A model generated the notes under the pieces. That model saw only the letters and a list, made by a program, of their open reading frames with translations. It had not been told where the DNA came from and searched no databases. From contig OZ252296.1 in assembly GCA_965250245.1 (NCBI GenBank), positions 3,534,001 to 3,598,000 of the forward strand: a stretch of DNA of 64,000 bases. The letters are read 5' to 3'. This document shows positions 9,552 through 18,628 of the stretch, in pieces (the first letter of the stretch is position 1; the number at the start of each line of letters is the position of its first letter). The DNA is from JABDIP01 sp965250245 (lineage in GTDB: Bacteria > Pseudomonadota > Alphaproteobacteria > DSM-16000 > Inquilinaceae). The translations under genes and the position numbers were made by a program.

Positions 9552-11126
9552 TTACTCGACGGGCTCCACGCCCATGGCCATTGTGTACTCGTCGGTGCGG
9601 GCGTCGTAGCGGATGCCCGGCCGCGTGCCCCAGGTATTGACCTGGAAGTGCAGCGGGATCAGCCCGACATCGGCCATGGCGATCTCGGTCGCGCCGGCCA
9701 GCAGCTCCTGCCGGCGGGCGTCGTCCACCGTCGCCAGGGCCTCCACGACCATCGCATCCACATCCGGATTGGAGTAACGGCCACGATTGGAGGCGCCGAA
9801 GCCGCGGTCCCGGTCATGGGTGGTCAGCAGCGACTTCAGCGGCGAGGAGGCCTCCCCTGTGCCCGAGCCCCAGCCGACCAGCATCAGGCTGAATTCCAGC
9901 GCCGATGCGCGGCCGAAATAGGTCGAGCGCGGCATGGTGTCGACCGAAGACTCGATGCCGACGCGGCTGAGCATCTGCGCGATGGCCTGCACGATCTGCG
10001 CATCGTTGATGTAGCGGTCGTTCGGCCCGTGGATGGTCAGCTTGAAACCATCACCGTAGCCGGCCTCTGCCAGCAGCGCCTTGGCGCCCTCGGGGTCGTA
10101 TTCGACGACCTCGAGATTGCCGCTGACGCCGAAGAAGCCCTCCGGCAGCAACTGCCCCGCCGGAATGGCAACGCCGTCCATGACCCGATCGACGATCCCC
10201 GGGCGGTTGATGGCCATGGAAACCGCCTGGCGGACGCGCAGGTCGAGGAACGGATTGCCGATCTCGCTGCCATCCTTGGCGGTCACCATCGGCGTGACCT
10301 CCCGGTCGCTGTCGATGTGCAGGTAGATCACTCGGTTCGACACGCCCTGGGACAGGCTGACGGAGTCATTGTTCCGCAGGCCCGGGATGTCGGCCGTCGG
10401 CACGCCTTCAATCATGTCGACATCGCCGGCCAGCAGCGCGGCCACACGGGCCGGACCGCTGCTGATCGCCTGCAAGGTCACATTCTCCCAATGCGGCTTC
10501 TCGCCCCAGTAATCCTCGTTGCGGACGAGCTCGATGCTTTGGCCCGGGGTATAGCTGACGAACTTGTACGGACCGGTCCCAACCGCCGCGGCGCCGGAAT
10601 TGTAGTCCTCGGTCGCGGCACCCTCTCCGACTTCGCGGCTGATGATGGCGATGGTGCTGATGTCGTTCGGCATCAGCGGATAGGGCGAGGCCGTCTTCAA
10701 GCGGATCGTGTGGTCGTCGACGACGATCACCTCGGTGATCTGCTTCACGTAGGTGCCCATGCTGGACGGGCTGTTCGGCACATTCGGCGCCCGCTCGATG
10801 GAGAACGCGACGTCGTCGGCGGTGAAGGGCGAGCCGTCATGGAAGCTGACGCCCTGGCGCAGCTTGAACTCCCAGACCGTGGGGTCGTCGGTGACCGCCC
10901 AGGACACCGCCAGGCCGGGGTTCAGCTCCTGGCTCGGCCCCTGGTTGATCAGGCGGTCGAACATGTGCCGGCTGACCTGGTGGTTGGGGCCGAGATTATG
11001 GAAGTGCGGGTCGATCGATGTCGCTTCAGAGGCCAGCGCGATCGTCAGATCCTCCGCCGCGGCCGGGGTCGCGGCAAAGGCAAAGGCCGTGGCGACCAGG
11101 GCCGCCTTGAGAATGGGTTTACCCAT
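9552..11126 (-). CDS. Peptide-type ABC transporter substrate-binding protein
   Basis: Periplasmic binding protein of 524 residues (SBP_bac_5 family). The ATG at 11126 gives a signal peptide (MGKPILKAALVATAFAFA, cleavage after AAA) and is preceded by GGGAGAAAGAA. The mature protein starts EDLTIALASEATSIDPHFHN and contains the family regions WEFKLRQGVSFHDGSPFTADDV and GTGPYKFVSYTPGQSIELVRN. First gene of the importer operon. The family takes up peptides, opines and other compounds; the operon's amidohydrolase and the divergent deacylases suggest an N-acylated amino acid or peptide. Confidence 0.93.
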   Translation of the reverse strand: MGKPILKAALVATAFAFAATPAAAEDLTIALASEATSIDPHFHNLGPNHQVSRHMFDRLINQGPSQELNPGLAVSWAVTDDPTVWEFKLRQGVSFHDGSPFTADDVAFSIERAPNVPNSPSSMGTYVKQITEVIVVDDHTIRLKTASPYPLMPNDISTIAIISREVGEGAATEDYNSGAAAVGTGPYKFVSYTPGQSIELVRNEDYWGEKPHWENVTLQAISSGPARVAALLAGDVDMIEGVPTADIPGLRNNDSVSLSQGVSNRVIYLHIDSDREVTPMVTAKDGSEIGNPFLDLRVRQAVSMAINRPGIVDRVMDGVAIPAGQLLPEGFFGVSGNLEVVEYDPEGAKALLAEAGYGDGFKLTIHGPNDRYINDAQIVQAIAQMLSRVGIESSVDTMPRSTYFGRASALEFSLMLVGWGSGTGEASSPLKSLLTTHDRDRGFGASNRGRYSNPDVDAMVVEALATVDDARRQELLAGATEIAMADVGLIPLHFQVNTWGTRPGIRYDARTDEYTMAMGVEPVE

Positions 11127-11350
11127 CGGGTTCTTTCTCCCTGTTCGTTGCCCGCACCCGCCGGGCCGGTCGCATGCCGGACTTCCGTGGCGGGTTCGGA
11201 GATCGCGCATTTAATCATGGCGGACCGCAACACGGAACGACTTTGCGGATGGAATGCCGCCCCCTGGAACCGCCGCGCCGCATGCGCCATAGTATGCGCG
11301 CCACCGTTGGCGTCCCCAACCATTCCGGCCAGCCTTCGAGGACCGCGCCC

Positions 11351-12517
11351 GTGCGCCAGCCCACAGCCGCCAGTTTGGACATGCTCCGCCGGCTCGTCGC
11401 CTTCCCGACCGTCAGCCGCGACAGCAATCTGGCCTTGATCGACTATGTCGGCGATTACCTGGCCGGTCACGGGATCGACAGCCAGCTCACCTATGACGAC
11501 GACCGGCGCAAGGCCAATCTCTACGCGACGCTCGGCCCGACGGACCGTCCCGGCATCTGCCTGTCCGGCCACACCGACGTGGTGCCGACCGATGGTCAGG
11601 ACTGGGACACCGACCCGTTCGAGGCGATCGCCCGCGACGGCCGTCTCTACGGCCGTGGCACCTGCGACATGAAGGGTTTCCTGGCCGTCGCGCTGGCGAT
11701 GGTGCCGGACTTCCTGGCCGGGCGGCTGGAGACACCGATCCACCTGGCGCTGTCCTATGACGAGGAGGTCGGCTGCATCGGGGTCCGCCGGCTGATCGAC
11801 GCGTTCGACGACATGCCGGTTCAGCCCAAGCTGTGCATCGTCGGCGAGCCGACGGAAATGAAGCCGGTGGTCGGGCACAAGGGCAAGCTGGCCATGCGCT
11901 GCCATGTGCGCGGGCTGGAATGCCATTCCTCCATGGCGCCGGCCGGCGTCAACGCGGTCGAATACGCCGCCGAGCTGATCGTCTACCTGCGGGCCATGGC
12001 CGAGGCGCGCCGTACGAGAGGCCCGTTCGATGACGGGTTCGACCCGCCCTACACCACCATCCACACCGGCACCGTCACCGGCGGCACCGCGCTCAACATC
12101 GTGCCGCGGGATTGCCGTTTCGAGTTCGAGTTCCGCCACCTGCCGGGCGACGACCCGGCCAAGCTGATGGCGCGGGTGCTGGATTACGCCCGCAACACCC
12201 TGCTGCCGCAGATGCGCGAGACCACGCCGGAGGCGGACATCGCCTTCGAGCGGATCACCGCATTTCCGGGCCTGCGGATCGCCGAGACAGACCCGGCGAC
12301 CGAGCTGGTCAAGGCGCTGTCGGGGGCCAACGAGACGGGAAAGGTCAGCTTCGGGACCGAGGCCGGCCTGTTCCAGGAGGCCGGCGTGCCGACCGTCGTC
12401 TGCGGCCCCGGGGCCATCGACCAGGCCCACAAGCCGAACGAATTCATCGAGTTGGACCAGATTGCCCGGTGCGAGGCCTTCCTGCGCCGATTGATCGAAA
12501 GGGTTTCCGCACCGTGA
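11351..12517 (+). CDS. M20 family deacylase, acetylornithine deacetylase (ArgE)-like
   Basis: Zinc-dependent amidohydrolase that removes acyl groups from N-acyl amino acids. The metal and catalytic motifs are present: SGHTDVVPTDGQ, GRGTCDMKGF, SYDEEVGCIG, and a late HKPNEF histidine. I place the start at the GTG at 11351, which has GAGGA nine bases upstream and gives 388 residues, the ArgE length; the longer reading adds a non-conserved stretch of about 60 residues. It is divergent from the transporter operon and overlaps the next deacylase gene. It may be a catabolic deacylase rather than the arginine-pathway enzyme, since no other arg genes are near. Confidence 0.88.
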   Translation: MRQPTAASLDMLRRLVAFPTVSRDSNLALIDYVGDYLAGHGIDSQLTYDDDRRKANLYATLGPTDRPGICLSGHTDVVPTDGQDWDTDPFEAIARDGRLYGRGTCDMKGFLAVALAMVPDFLAGRLETPIHLALSYDEEVGCIGVRRLIDAFDDMPVQPKLCIVGEPTEMKPVVGHKGKLAMRCHVRGLECHSSMAPAGVNAVEYAAELIVYLRAMAEARRTRGPFDDGFDPPYTTIHTGTVTGGTALNIVPRDCRFEFEFRHLPGDDPAKLMARVLDYARNTLLPQMRETTPEADIAFERITAFPGLRIAETDPATELVKALSGANETGKVSFGTEAGLFQEAGVPTVVCGPGAIDQAHKPNEFIELDQIARCEAFLRRLIERVSAP

Positions 12518-13482
12518 CCAAGAAGACAGGCGACCAGCCGCCCGCCTATCCGGTCGAGTTGACCGCCCCCGACATCGAGCCCTATCGCGCCGGCAATACC
12601 GGCATCGACTACTACACCTCGTTCCGGTCCGATCGCGACGGACCGCATGTGCTGATCAATGCCGTGACCCATGGCAACGAGCTGTGCGGCGCCATCGCGC
12701 TCGACCACCTGTTCCGCAACGACATCCGGCCGCAGGTCGGCACCCTGACCCTCGGCTTCGCCAATATCGCGGCCTACAAGAGCTTCGACCCGGCCGACCC
12801 CAGCCAGTCCCGCTTCGTCGACGAGGATTTCAACCGGGTCTGGGACGAGGCGACGCTGCTGGGGCCGCGGCAATCGGTCGAGCTGACCCGGGCGCGGCGG
12901 ATCCGCTCGCTGATCGACAGCGTCGACTACCTGTTCGACATCCATTCCATGCAGCACAAGACGGTGCCGCTGATGCTGGCCGGCCCCCTCGCCAAGGGCC
13001 GCGACCTGGCCACGGCGATCGGCTACCCGCAGCATGTGGTCTGCGATGCCGGGCACGCCGCCGGCAGGCGCCTGCGCGACTATGGCGGCTTCGGCGAGGA
13101 GGCCGATCCGCGCAACGCCCTGCTGATCGAATGCGGCCAGCACTGGGAATCCACCGCCGCGGACGTCGCGCTCGAGAGCACCATGCGGTTCCTGCTGCAT
13201 TTCGGCATGATCGACCAGGATGTCGCGGCACCGCATCTGACGTCCGATCCGCCGCCGCAGAAAGTGGTCGAGGTGACCGAGGCGGTGACGATCAAGACCC
13301 CGGAATTCGCCTTCGCCGACGATTTCCGCGGCATGGAGGTGCTGGCCAAGGCCGGCACGCGGATCGCCGATGACGGCGACGAGCCGGTCGTCACGCCCTA
13401 TGACGATTGCGTCCTGATCATGCCGTCCCGCCGCCTGCGCCCCGGCCAGACGGCGGTCCGTCTCGGCCGAATGGTCGGCTGA
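12514..13482 (+). CDS. Succinylglutamate desuccinylase/aspartoacylase family protein
   Basis: Zinc carboxypeptidase-like (M14) deacylase of 322 residues. NAVTHGNELCGAIALDHL carries the HxxE zinc ligands, DFNRVW matches the conserved substrate-binding stretch, LFDIHSMQHK supplies the third histidine, and LLIECGQHWE carries the catalytic glutamate. The GTG start at 12514 overlaps the stop of the M20 gene as GTGA, so both are co-translated. Members remove acetyl or succinyl groups from aspartate, glutamate or diaminobutyrate derivatives. Together with its neighbours it suggests a pathway for N-acyl amino acids; the exact substrate is open. Confidence 0.88.
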   Translation: MTKKTGDQPPAYPVELTAPDIEPYRAGNTGIDYYTSFRSDRDGPHVLINAVTHGNELCGAIALDHLFRNDIRPQVGTLTLGFANIAAYKSFDPADPSQSRFVDEDFNRVWDEATLLGPRQSVELTRARRIRSLIDSVDYLFDIHSMQHKTVPLMLAGPLAKGRDLATAIGYPQHVVCDAGHAAGRRLRDYGGFGEEADPRNALLIECGQHWESTAADVALESTMRFLLHFGMIDQDVAAPHLTSDPPPQKVVEVTEAVTIKTPEFAFADDFRGMEVLAKAGTRIADDGDEPVVTPYDDCVLIMPSRRLRPGQTAVRLGRMVG

Positions 13483-13493
13483 CGGCGCCCGGG

Positions 13494-14600
13494 ATGCCGG
13501 ATGCCGGTGGCCGACCGCCGCCCAAGCTTCTCCAATCGATTCGCAAGACCGATTATCCGGCACTGCTGAAGGCATTGGTGCTGGGCACCATGGGCGGCGC
13601 CGTCTTCGACGCCCTGAACATGCCCCTGCCCTGGATGCTGGGCGCCATGCTGTTCACCTCCATCGCGGCCGTCGCCGGCGTGCGCATCGCGGTGCCGATG
13701 CCGCTGCGCAGCACCATGGTGGTGATCCTCGGCATCATGCTGGGAAGCGCCTTCGATCCCGGTATCCTTCAGAATATCGGCCGTTGGGCCGCCAGCCTGG
13801 CAGGACTGGCGGTCTACATCCTGGCCTGCATCGCGCTGGGCATCGCCTATCTGCGTCTGATCGCCCGCTACGACCCCATCACCGCCTTCTTCACCGCCAC
13901 CCCCGGCGGCTTCAACGAGATGGTGCTGATCGGCGGAGCGATGGGCGCGGATGAGCGGGCCATCGCCATGGGCCACAGCGCCCGGGTCATGCTGGTGGTG
14001 TTCACCCTGCCGATCCTCTTCCGCCTGTTCGGCGGTCTGGACCCGGCGGCCCGTGCCGCATTGGACAGCATGGAGGCGAGCCTGTCCCTGCAGGACTGGG
14101 CGCTGCTGGCCTGCTGCATCGTCGGCGCGCCGGTCGCCCGGTACGTCCGGTTGCCGGCGGCGATGCTGATCGGCCCCATGGTGCTGAGCGCCGGGCTGCA
14201 CGTGGCCGGATTGACTGACGCCAAGCCACCCTTCGTGCTGGTCGCCGCCGCCCAGGTCATCGTCGGCAGCGGCGTCGGCAGCCGATTTGCCGGTGTGGGA
14301 CCGCGGCAGATCGCCCGGACGATGCTGGTCTCGGCCGGTCTGACCCTGGTGCTGCTTGGAACGACCGTCGGATTCGCGGTGCTGGTCAACCAGTTCACCG
14401 GGCTGGGCGTGCGCGACCTGATCCTGGCCTACTCGCCCGGCGGGCTGGCAGAGATGAGCCTGGTCGCGCTGGCGCTGGACGGCGACGCCGCCTTCGTCTC
14501 CACCCACCACATCGTCCGGATCATCCTGATCGTGCTCTTCGCGCCGCTCCTGTACAATCTGTACCGAAGAATCATTCCGCAAAAGCCGGGCGAACCATGA
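13494..14600 (+). CDS. AbrB family membrane protein
   Basis: Integral membrane protein of 368 residues with a duplicated architecture typical of the AbrB/YjgN-like putative transporter family (often mislabelled ammonia monooxygenase). The two halves each carry a Pro-Gly-Gly turn: TPGGFNEMVLIG and SPGGLAEMSLVAL. About ten membrane helices are predicted. The ATG at 13494 lies 11 bases after the deacylase stop, so it is probably co-transcribed and might export or import an acid released by the deacylases; that link is inference. Confidence 0.85.
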   Translation: MPDAGGRPPPKLLQSIRKTDYPALLKALVLGTMGGAVFDALNMPLPWMLGAMLFTSIAAVAGVRIAVPMPLRSTMVVILGIMLGSAFDPGILQNIGRWAASLAGLAVYILACIALGIAYLRLIARYDPITAFFTATPGGFNEMVLIGGAMGADERAIAMGHSARVMLVVFTLPILFRLFGGLDPAARAALDSMEASLSLQDWALLACCIVGAPVARYVRLPAAMLIGPMVLSAGLHVAGLTDAKPPFVLVAAAQVIVGSGVGSRFAGVGPRQIARTMLVSAGLTLVLLGTTVGFAVLVNQFTGLGVRDLILAYSPGGLAEMSLVALALDGDAAFVSTHHIVRIILIVLFAPLLYNLYRRIIPQKPGEP

Positions 14601-14746
14601 CCCCGGCACGAATTCCGCCATTATGGTAAACAATTCCGCAACCGGTGATGGGCACACTCGGGCCCGACAACGGACTTGATCCATTCCCGTCCGGTGGCCA
14701 TTTGCCGCCCGTCATTCTCATAAGGCCGTAAAGGAGGCCGCTTCCG

Positions 14747-15763
14747 ATGTTATTCGGTCCTTTCGAGATCGCGGTCATCGCGCTGTTCGTGCTGGCGATG
14801 ATCCTCGCGCTGAGAGCCGTGAAGACCGTGCCCCAGGGCCGGGAATGGACGGTGGAGCGGTTCGGGCGCTATGTCCGGACGCTGAAGCCCGGTTTGCGCT
14901 TCATCAATCCCATCTTCGACCGCATCGGTGCCAAGATGAACATGATGGAGACGGTGCTGGACGTGCCGAGCCAGGAGGTGATCACCAAGGACAACGCCAT
15001 GGTGACCGTCGACGGCATCGTCTTCTTCCAGATCCTCGACGCCGCCAAGGCCGCCTATGAGGTCAACCAGCTGGAGCGGGCGACGCTGAACCTGACCATG
15101 ACCAATATCCGTAGCGTCATGGGCTCGATGGACCTGGACGAACTGCTGTCCAACCGCGAATCGATCAACGCCAAGCTGCTGCTGGTGGTCGACGAGGCGA
15201 CCAACGCCTGGGGCGTGAAGGTGACCCGTATCGAGATCCGCGACATCACCCCGCCGCGTGATCTGGTCGACGCCATGGCCCGGCAGATGAAGGCGGAACG
15301 TGACCGCCGCGCCACCATCCTGGAGGCGGAGGGCGACCGGCAGGCGGAGATCCTGCGCGCCGAGGGCCTGAAGCAGGCGGCGATCCTGGAGGCCGAGGGG
15401 CGCAAGGAGGCGGCATTCCGCGACGCCGAGGCCCGCGAGCGCGAGGCCGAGGCCGAGGCCAAGGCGACCCGCGACGTGTCGGCCGCCATCGCCGGCGGCG
15501 ACGGCAAGGCGATCAACTATTTCGTGGCGCAGAAATACGTCGAGGCGCTGCAGGGCATCGGCGCGGCGCCGAACCAGAAGGTGCTGTTCCTGCCGCTGGA
15601 GGCGTCCAGCGTCATCGGGGCCCTGGGCGGCATCGCCGAGATCGCCCGCGACACCTTCGGCCCCGGACCGGCCGGCGCCAATGGCGGGACCCGGCCGAAC
15701 CCGCCGCCGTCCTCCACGCCGACACCGACGGCACCTCCGCAAGGCGGGCCGTGGCAGTCATGA
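14747..15763 (+). CDS. SPFH/Band 7 membrane protease-regulator-like protein (stomatin/QmcA type)
   Basis: Residues 1-25 form one membrane helix (FEIAVIALFVLAMILAL), followed by the Band 7 domain beginning TVPQGREWTVERFGRY and containing VPSQEVITKDNAMVTVDG. A long charged coiled coil (residues about 180-245, rich in EAEGDRQAE-like repeats) follows. The C-terminus is Pro/Thr rich. Such proteins form membrane-microdomain scaffolds and work with NfeD. The AAAGGAGG ribosome-binding site before the ATG is strong. The stop overlaps the nfeD start, the usual operon arrangement. Confidence 0.93.
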   Translation: MLFGPFEIAVIALFVLAMILALRAVKTVPQGREWTVERFGRYVRTLKPGLRFINPIFDRIGAKMNMMETVLDVPSQEVITKDNAMVTVDGIVFFQILDAAKAAYEVNQLERATLNLTMTNIRSVMGSMDLDELLSNRESINAKLLLVVDEATNAWGVKVTRIEIRDITPPRDLVDAMARQMKAERDRRATILEAEGDRQAEILRAEGLKQAAILEAEGRKEAAFRDAEAREREAEAEAKATRDVSAAIAGGDGKAINYFVAQKYVEALQGIGAAPNQKVLFLPLEASSVIGALGGIAEIARDTFGPGPAGANGGTRPNPPPSSTPTPTAPPQGGPWQS

Positions 15764-16206
15764 TGGAGAACTTCGCCATCCAGTTCTGGTACTGGTGGGT
15801 CGCGGCGGCGATCTTCCTGGTGCTGGAGATCCTGGTACCGGGGATCTTCTTCCTGTGGCTGGGCATCGCCGCCGGGGTCGTCGGCGTCATAGCGCTGGTC
15901 GTTCCTGCCCTGACCTGGCCCTATCAGATCGCGCTGTTCGCGGTGTTGTCCGTGGCCGCGGTCCTGCTGGCCCGCGTCTATGTGAAGAAGCGGCCGGTGG
16001 AATCCGACCAGCCAACGTTGAACCGCCGCGGCGAGCAGTATGTCGGCCGGGTCGTCACCCTCTGCGATCCCATCGAGGACGGCCGCGGCCGGGCCAAGAT
16101 CGGCGACAGCGCCTGGACGGTGGAGGGCGAGGACCTGCCGATCGGCGCCAAGGTGAAGGTGGTCGGCGTCGACGGGATCGTGCTCAAGGTCGAGCCCGCC
16201 GCTTAA
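15760..16206 (+). CDS. NfeD family membrane protein
   Basis: Short NfeD of 148 residues: three to four membrane helices (IFLVLEILVPGIFFLWLG and following), then a soluble OB-fold of about 60 residues with YVGRVVTL and GAKVKVVGVDG. The ATG at 15760 overlaps the SPFH gene's stop (ATGA); an in-frame GTG at 15751 is the alternative. The pair is a conserved unit involved in membrane organisation. No protease domain is present, as expected for the short form. Confidence 0.92.
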   Translation: MMENFAIQFWYWWVAAAIFLVLEILVPGIFFLWLGIAAGVVGVIALVVPALTWPYQIALFAVLSVAAVLLARVYVKKRPVESDQPTLNRRGEQYVGRVVTLCDPIEDGRGRAKIGDSAWTVEGEDLPIGAKVKVVGVDGIVLKVEPAA

Positions 16207-16297
16207 GCGAATATTAGTCAAATCCCGGCCAATCTCCGCGCTGCCGGGCGCGGGCGCGCCGCGTGCCGGCGTCAACCTCGACTTCGCGGATGACGGC

Positions 16298-16744
16298 ATG
16301 ATCAGCCAGGGCGCCTGGATCGTTGCGCTGTTCGTTGTCCTTATCGGACAGCGGCTGCCGCACGGCGCGTTCCTCGGTGCCGGCCTCGGCATTGCAATCT
16401 ACGCCGGCGCCACGGTCTTCCAGCCGCACCCGTCCTGGCCCTATCTCGGCGGCCTGCTGGTGCTGATCGCGCTGGGCAACCTGATCCGCCTGCGCTTTGG
16501 CCAGGGGCGCCCGTCCAAGGCCGGCCCCGCCGAGTCGCAGCCGCTGGCGCTGGCGCAACAGGATTTCGATCCGCTGATCGGCACCATCGCGCCGGTCACC
16601 AAGGCGATCCGCGGCGGCTTCGGCATGGTGATGGTGCGCGACGATCCCTGGCCGGTCTGCGCCGACGAGGACGTGCCGGAAGGCGCGAAGGTGCAGATAA
16701 TCGGTGTCAGCGGCACCTACCTGATGGTGGCCCGCACCGAGTGA
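16298..16744 (+). CDS. Small membrane protein with NfeD-like C-terminal domain
   Basis: 148 residues. Two or three membrane segments (WIVALFVVLIGQRLP, FLGAGLGIAIYAGATVF, YLGGLLVLIALGNLI) are followed by a soluble part with IGTIAPVTKAIRGGFGMV and VPEGAKVQIIGVSGTYLMV. The last stretch parallels VKVVGVDGIVLKV of the NfeD just upstream, so this looks like a divergent second NfeD-type protein. The start is uncertain because no clear ribosome-binding site is seen. Same direction as the SPFH/NfeD pair, 91 bases downstream. Confidence 0.65.
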   Translation: MISQGAWIVALFVVLIGQRLPHGAFLGAGLGIAIYAGATVFQPHPSWPYLGGLLVLIALGNLIRLRFGQGRPSKAGPAESQPLALAQQDFDPLIGTIAPVTKAIRGGFGMVMVRDDPWPVCADEDVPEGAKVQIIGVSGTYLMVARTE

Positions 16745-16753
16745 TCGCCCCGC

Positions 16754-17071
16754 CTAGAGGTCGATCATCGCGTTCGGGTCGTCCGGCGCCGGCGGCCAGG
16801 TCTCCGGACGGCGCGGCAGGCGGCGGATGATGATGTCGCCGTCCTCGGTGACTTCCGGCAGCGCATAGAGCGGCAGGCTGTCCAGGGTCTCCTCGAGCTG
16901 ATCGAAGGCCCGGTCCAGCTCCCGCTCGATCATCCTGCCGAGTTCGGTATCCGACCATCCCTCCAGCCGCGGCCCGGTGTCGTCGGCCCATGCCGGACCC
17001 GAGAGCGCCAAGGCGGTCGCGGCCAGGGCGGCGGCAAGACCGTGTGTCGTGCGACGGTGTGTCGGTTTCAT
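16754..17071 (-). CDS. Small exported protein, 105 residues
   Basis: An N-terminal signal peptide (LAAALAATALALSGPAWA, cleavage before DDTGP) precedes an acidic, helical mature part (LGRMIERELDRAFDQLEETL) and a proline-rich end (PEVTEDGDIIIRRLPRRPE). GGGAGGG lies just before the ATG. Likely periplasmic, function unknown. It is downstream of the ferredoxin gene on the same strand (34 bases) and convergent with the NfeD-like gene. Confidence 0.7.
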   Translation of the reverse strand: MKPTHRRTTHGLAAALAATALALSGPAWADDTGPRLEGWSDTELGRMIERELDRAFDQLEETLDSLPLYALPEVTEDGDIIIRRLPRRPETWPPAPDDPNAMIDL

Positions 17072-17105
17072 CTACACCCTCCCGTCCGGTCCGGCTCCGC
17101 CGTCC

Positions 17106-17423
17106 TTACGCAGTGTCCTCGGACAGGGTGACGGTCAGGCCGGACAGGGCGTCAGTATACTCGATCTGGCAGGACAGGCGCGATTCGTCGGTGACCGCCG
17201 TGGCGAGGTCCAGCGTGTCCTCCTCGTCCTCGTCGCGGGCCGGCAGCCGGCCGATCCAGTCCGGATGCACCCGCACGTGGCAGGTGGCGCAGGCGCAGCA
17301 GCCACCGCATTCCGCCCGGATCGCCAGCCCCGCGTCGCGGATGATCTCCATGACCTTCCAACCGGGCCGCCCGGCGATCCGGTGTTCCTGACCATCATGG
17401 TCGAAGACGACGATATGACTCAT
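17106..17423 (-). CDS. 2Fe-2S ferredoxin, adrenodoxin type
   Basis: 105 residues with the ligand pattern of vertebrate-type [2Fe-2S] ferredoxins: AECGGCCACATCHVRV (Cys at spacing 5, 2) and a fourth cysteine in RLSCQIEYTDAL. The N-terminal VVFDHDGQEHRI ubiquitin-like fold segment is normal. An electron carrier in the cytoplasm. This is not linked to an isc operon here; hscA/hscB are absent, so it may serve a P450 or other oxygenase rather than cluster assembly. Confidence 0.92.
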   Translation of the reverse strand: MSHIVVFDHDGQEHRIAGRPGWKVMEIIRDAGLAIRAECGGCCACATCHVRVHPDWIGRLPARDEDEEDTLDLATAVTDESRLSCQIEYTDALSGLTVTLSEDTA

Positions 17424-17626
17424 TGCGGCTCCCGTCGGCGTTCCTTGGACGGGATGGATGTTTAGCGGATTGTCAGAGGGTTGTCCGCGCGAAACTGCGG
17501 CCGGACTCTATCGAAATGGTCGATCCGGGCGCGGCTGCGCCCGCCCGACGAATTGGCGGATCGGGCGGGCGCCCCGCCTGCGGCGGGAACGGCGGCCCCC
17601 CTTGGCAAAGAGCCGCCGATATCAGA

Positions 17627-17806
17627 TCACGACACCAGCCAGTACGCCGGCCAGATCAGCGACCACGCCACGTTCTCCATCACCAGCGAGGTGCAATAGC
17701 TCATGCGATAGCAGCGGTCGAACGCATCCGGCGCCGCCGCCATGAACGTCACGAACAATCCGGCGATGTAGACGATGGAAAGCGATCCCCATGGCAAACT
17801 GCGCAT
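17627..17806 (-). CDS. Small putative membrane protein, 59 residues
   Basis: From the ATG at 17806 the product is hydrophobic: GSLSIVYIAGLFVTFMAAA could form one helix and VAWSLIWPAYWLVS a second. Two cysteines lie in the loop (RCYRMSYC). A longer reading from 17884 is possible. GAGGGG lies about 11 bases upstream. Coding status rests only on the reading frame and its hydrophobic pattern. No family recognised. Confidence 0.45.
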   Translation of the reverse strand: MRSLPWGSLSIVYIAGLFVTFMAAAPDAFDRCYRMSYCTSLVMENVAWSLIWPAYWLVS

Positions 17807-18318
17807 CTCCAACCCGCCCCTCTTCTTGATGAAAGACCCGGAAACCAATATAGAGTTTGTTAAGAACACTGTAAAGTTAACCAAAGAAACGAATTGTTGA
17901 AAACTCTATACATAATTACCGAATATCTCCAATTATTAAGCAAACTGGAGATTACATCCTTTATTTCTTAAATGCAGTGATATTTTATTTCGCGCGACGC
18001 GAGGGCCGCCCGGATGGCGGCGGCACGGTCCGGTGATCTGGTCAGTTCATGGAGGCCGGCAGAATATGAGCGGCAAGTCTTGCGACTATTGGAAAACAAA
18101 GAGTAGACGATGACTTCTCATGGTTAATTGGTTAACGGCGCCTAAACTATACTTATTTTTACTCAAACCCGATTCGGCGGCTTAACCGATCATTAAAATT
18201 CCCGTGTCTTAATGCCTCCCAAGGAACGGAGTGCAACCGGCAGCGAGCCTTGGTTGGTGCGGCGTTCCACAGCCGGAGACGGTTGGGGCAAAGGCAAAAA
18301 TTTGGAGGCTTCGCAGCC
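17807..18318. other. A+T-rich intergenic island
   Basis: About 500 bases with markedly more A and T than the surroundings, and no convincing gene. It contains a 7-base inverted repeat (17925-17931 with 17946-17952) and several TTAAC and TATACT-like words that could be promoter elements for the flanking small genes. I cannot assign a specific function. Confidence 0.5.
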
Positions 18319-18516
18319 ATGCGGGCACAGGTGAGAAAGACGGATACCGGCCACTCGCGCTTCGCGACGATCGTTTCGCGGTCGCAGAACCTTGCGCGTC
18401 ACGTCAGCCGGGTGATGGATGAGGTCCGCGCGTCGCATCTGGACGATGCGTTCCTCGCCACCGAAAAGGGCATGTGCTATCGCTGCGAAGAGTTCCCGCC
18501 GAAAAAGCGGGACTGA
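18319..18516 (+). CDS. Small protein, 65 residues, C-terminal CxxC
   Basis: The ATG at 18319 has GGAGG ten bases upstream. The product is basic at its start (MRAQVRKTDTGHSRFATIV), helical in the middle (SQNLARHVSRVMDEVRASH), and ends MCYRCEEFPPKKRD with a CxxC pair. A perfect intrinsic terminator follows 24 bases after the stop, so this is very likely a single-gene transcript. No family recognised. Confidence 0.62.
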   Translation: MRAQVRKTDTGHSRFATIVSRSQNLARHVSRVMDEVRASHLDDAFLATEKGMCYRCEEFPPKKRD

Positions 18517-18540
18517 CGTCGGATACAGCGGACCACGCCG

Positions 18541-18569
18541 ACGGCCGGGTCGACCACCCGGCCGTTTTT
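18541..18569 (+). terminator. Intrinsic terminator
   Basis: Perfect 10-base stem (ACGGCCGGGT with ACCCGGCCGT), five-base loop, and a run of T immediately after. It ends the transcript of the 65-residue small gene just upstream. Confidence 0.88.
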
Positions 18570-18628
18570 GATTCCCGCATCCGGCCGATCGCCGGACACG
18601 ATTTCCAAGACCGCGTTCCTCTGCAAGA

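Noticed and set aside
11174..11350. Longer N-terminus for the M20 deacylase
   Set aside because: The added stretch of about 60 residues is proline/arginine-rich and unlike the family; the GTG at 11351 has a good ribosome-binding site.
9291..11438. 715-residue open frame antisense to the substrate-binding protein and M20 gene
   Set aside because: It is a shadow frame rich in His/Arg/Gly caused by high G+C third positions; no motif, and the opposite strand has a clear protein family and ribosome-binding site.
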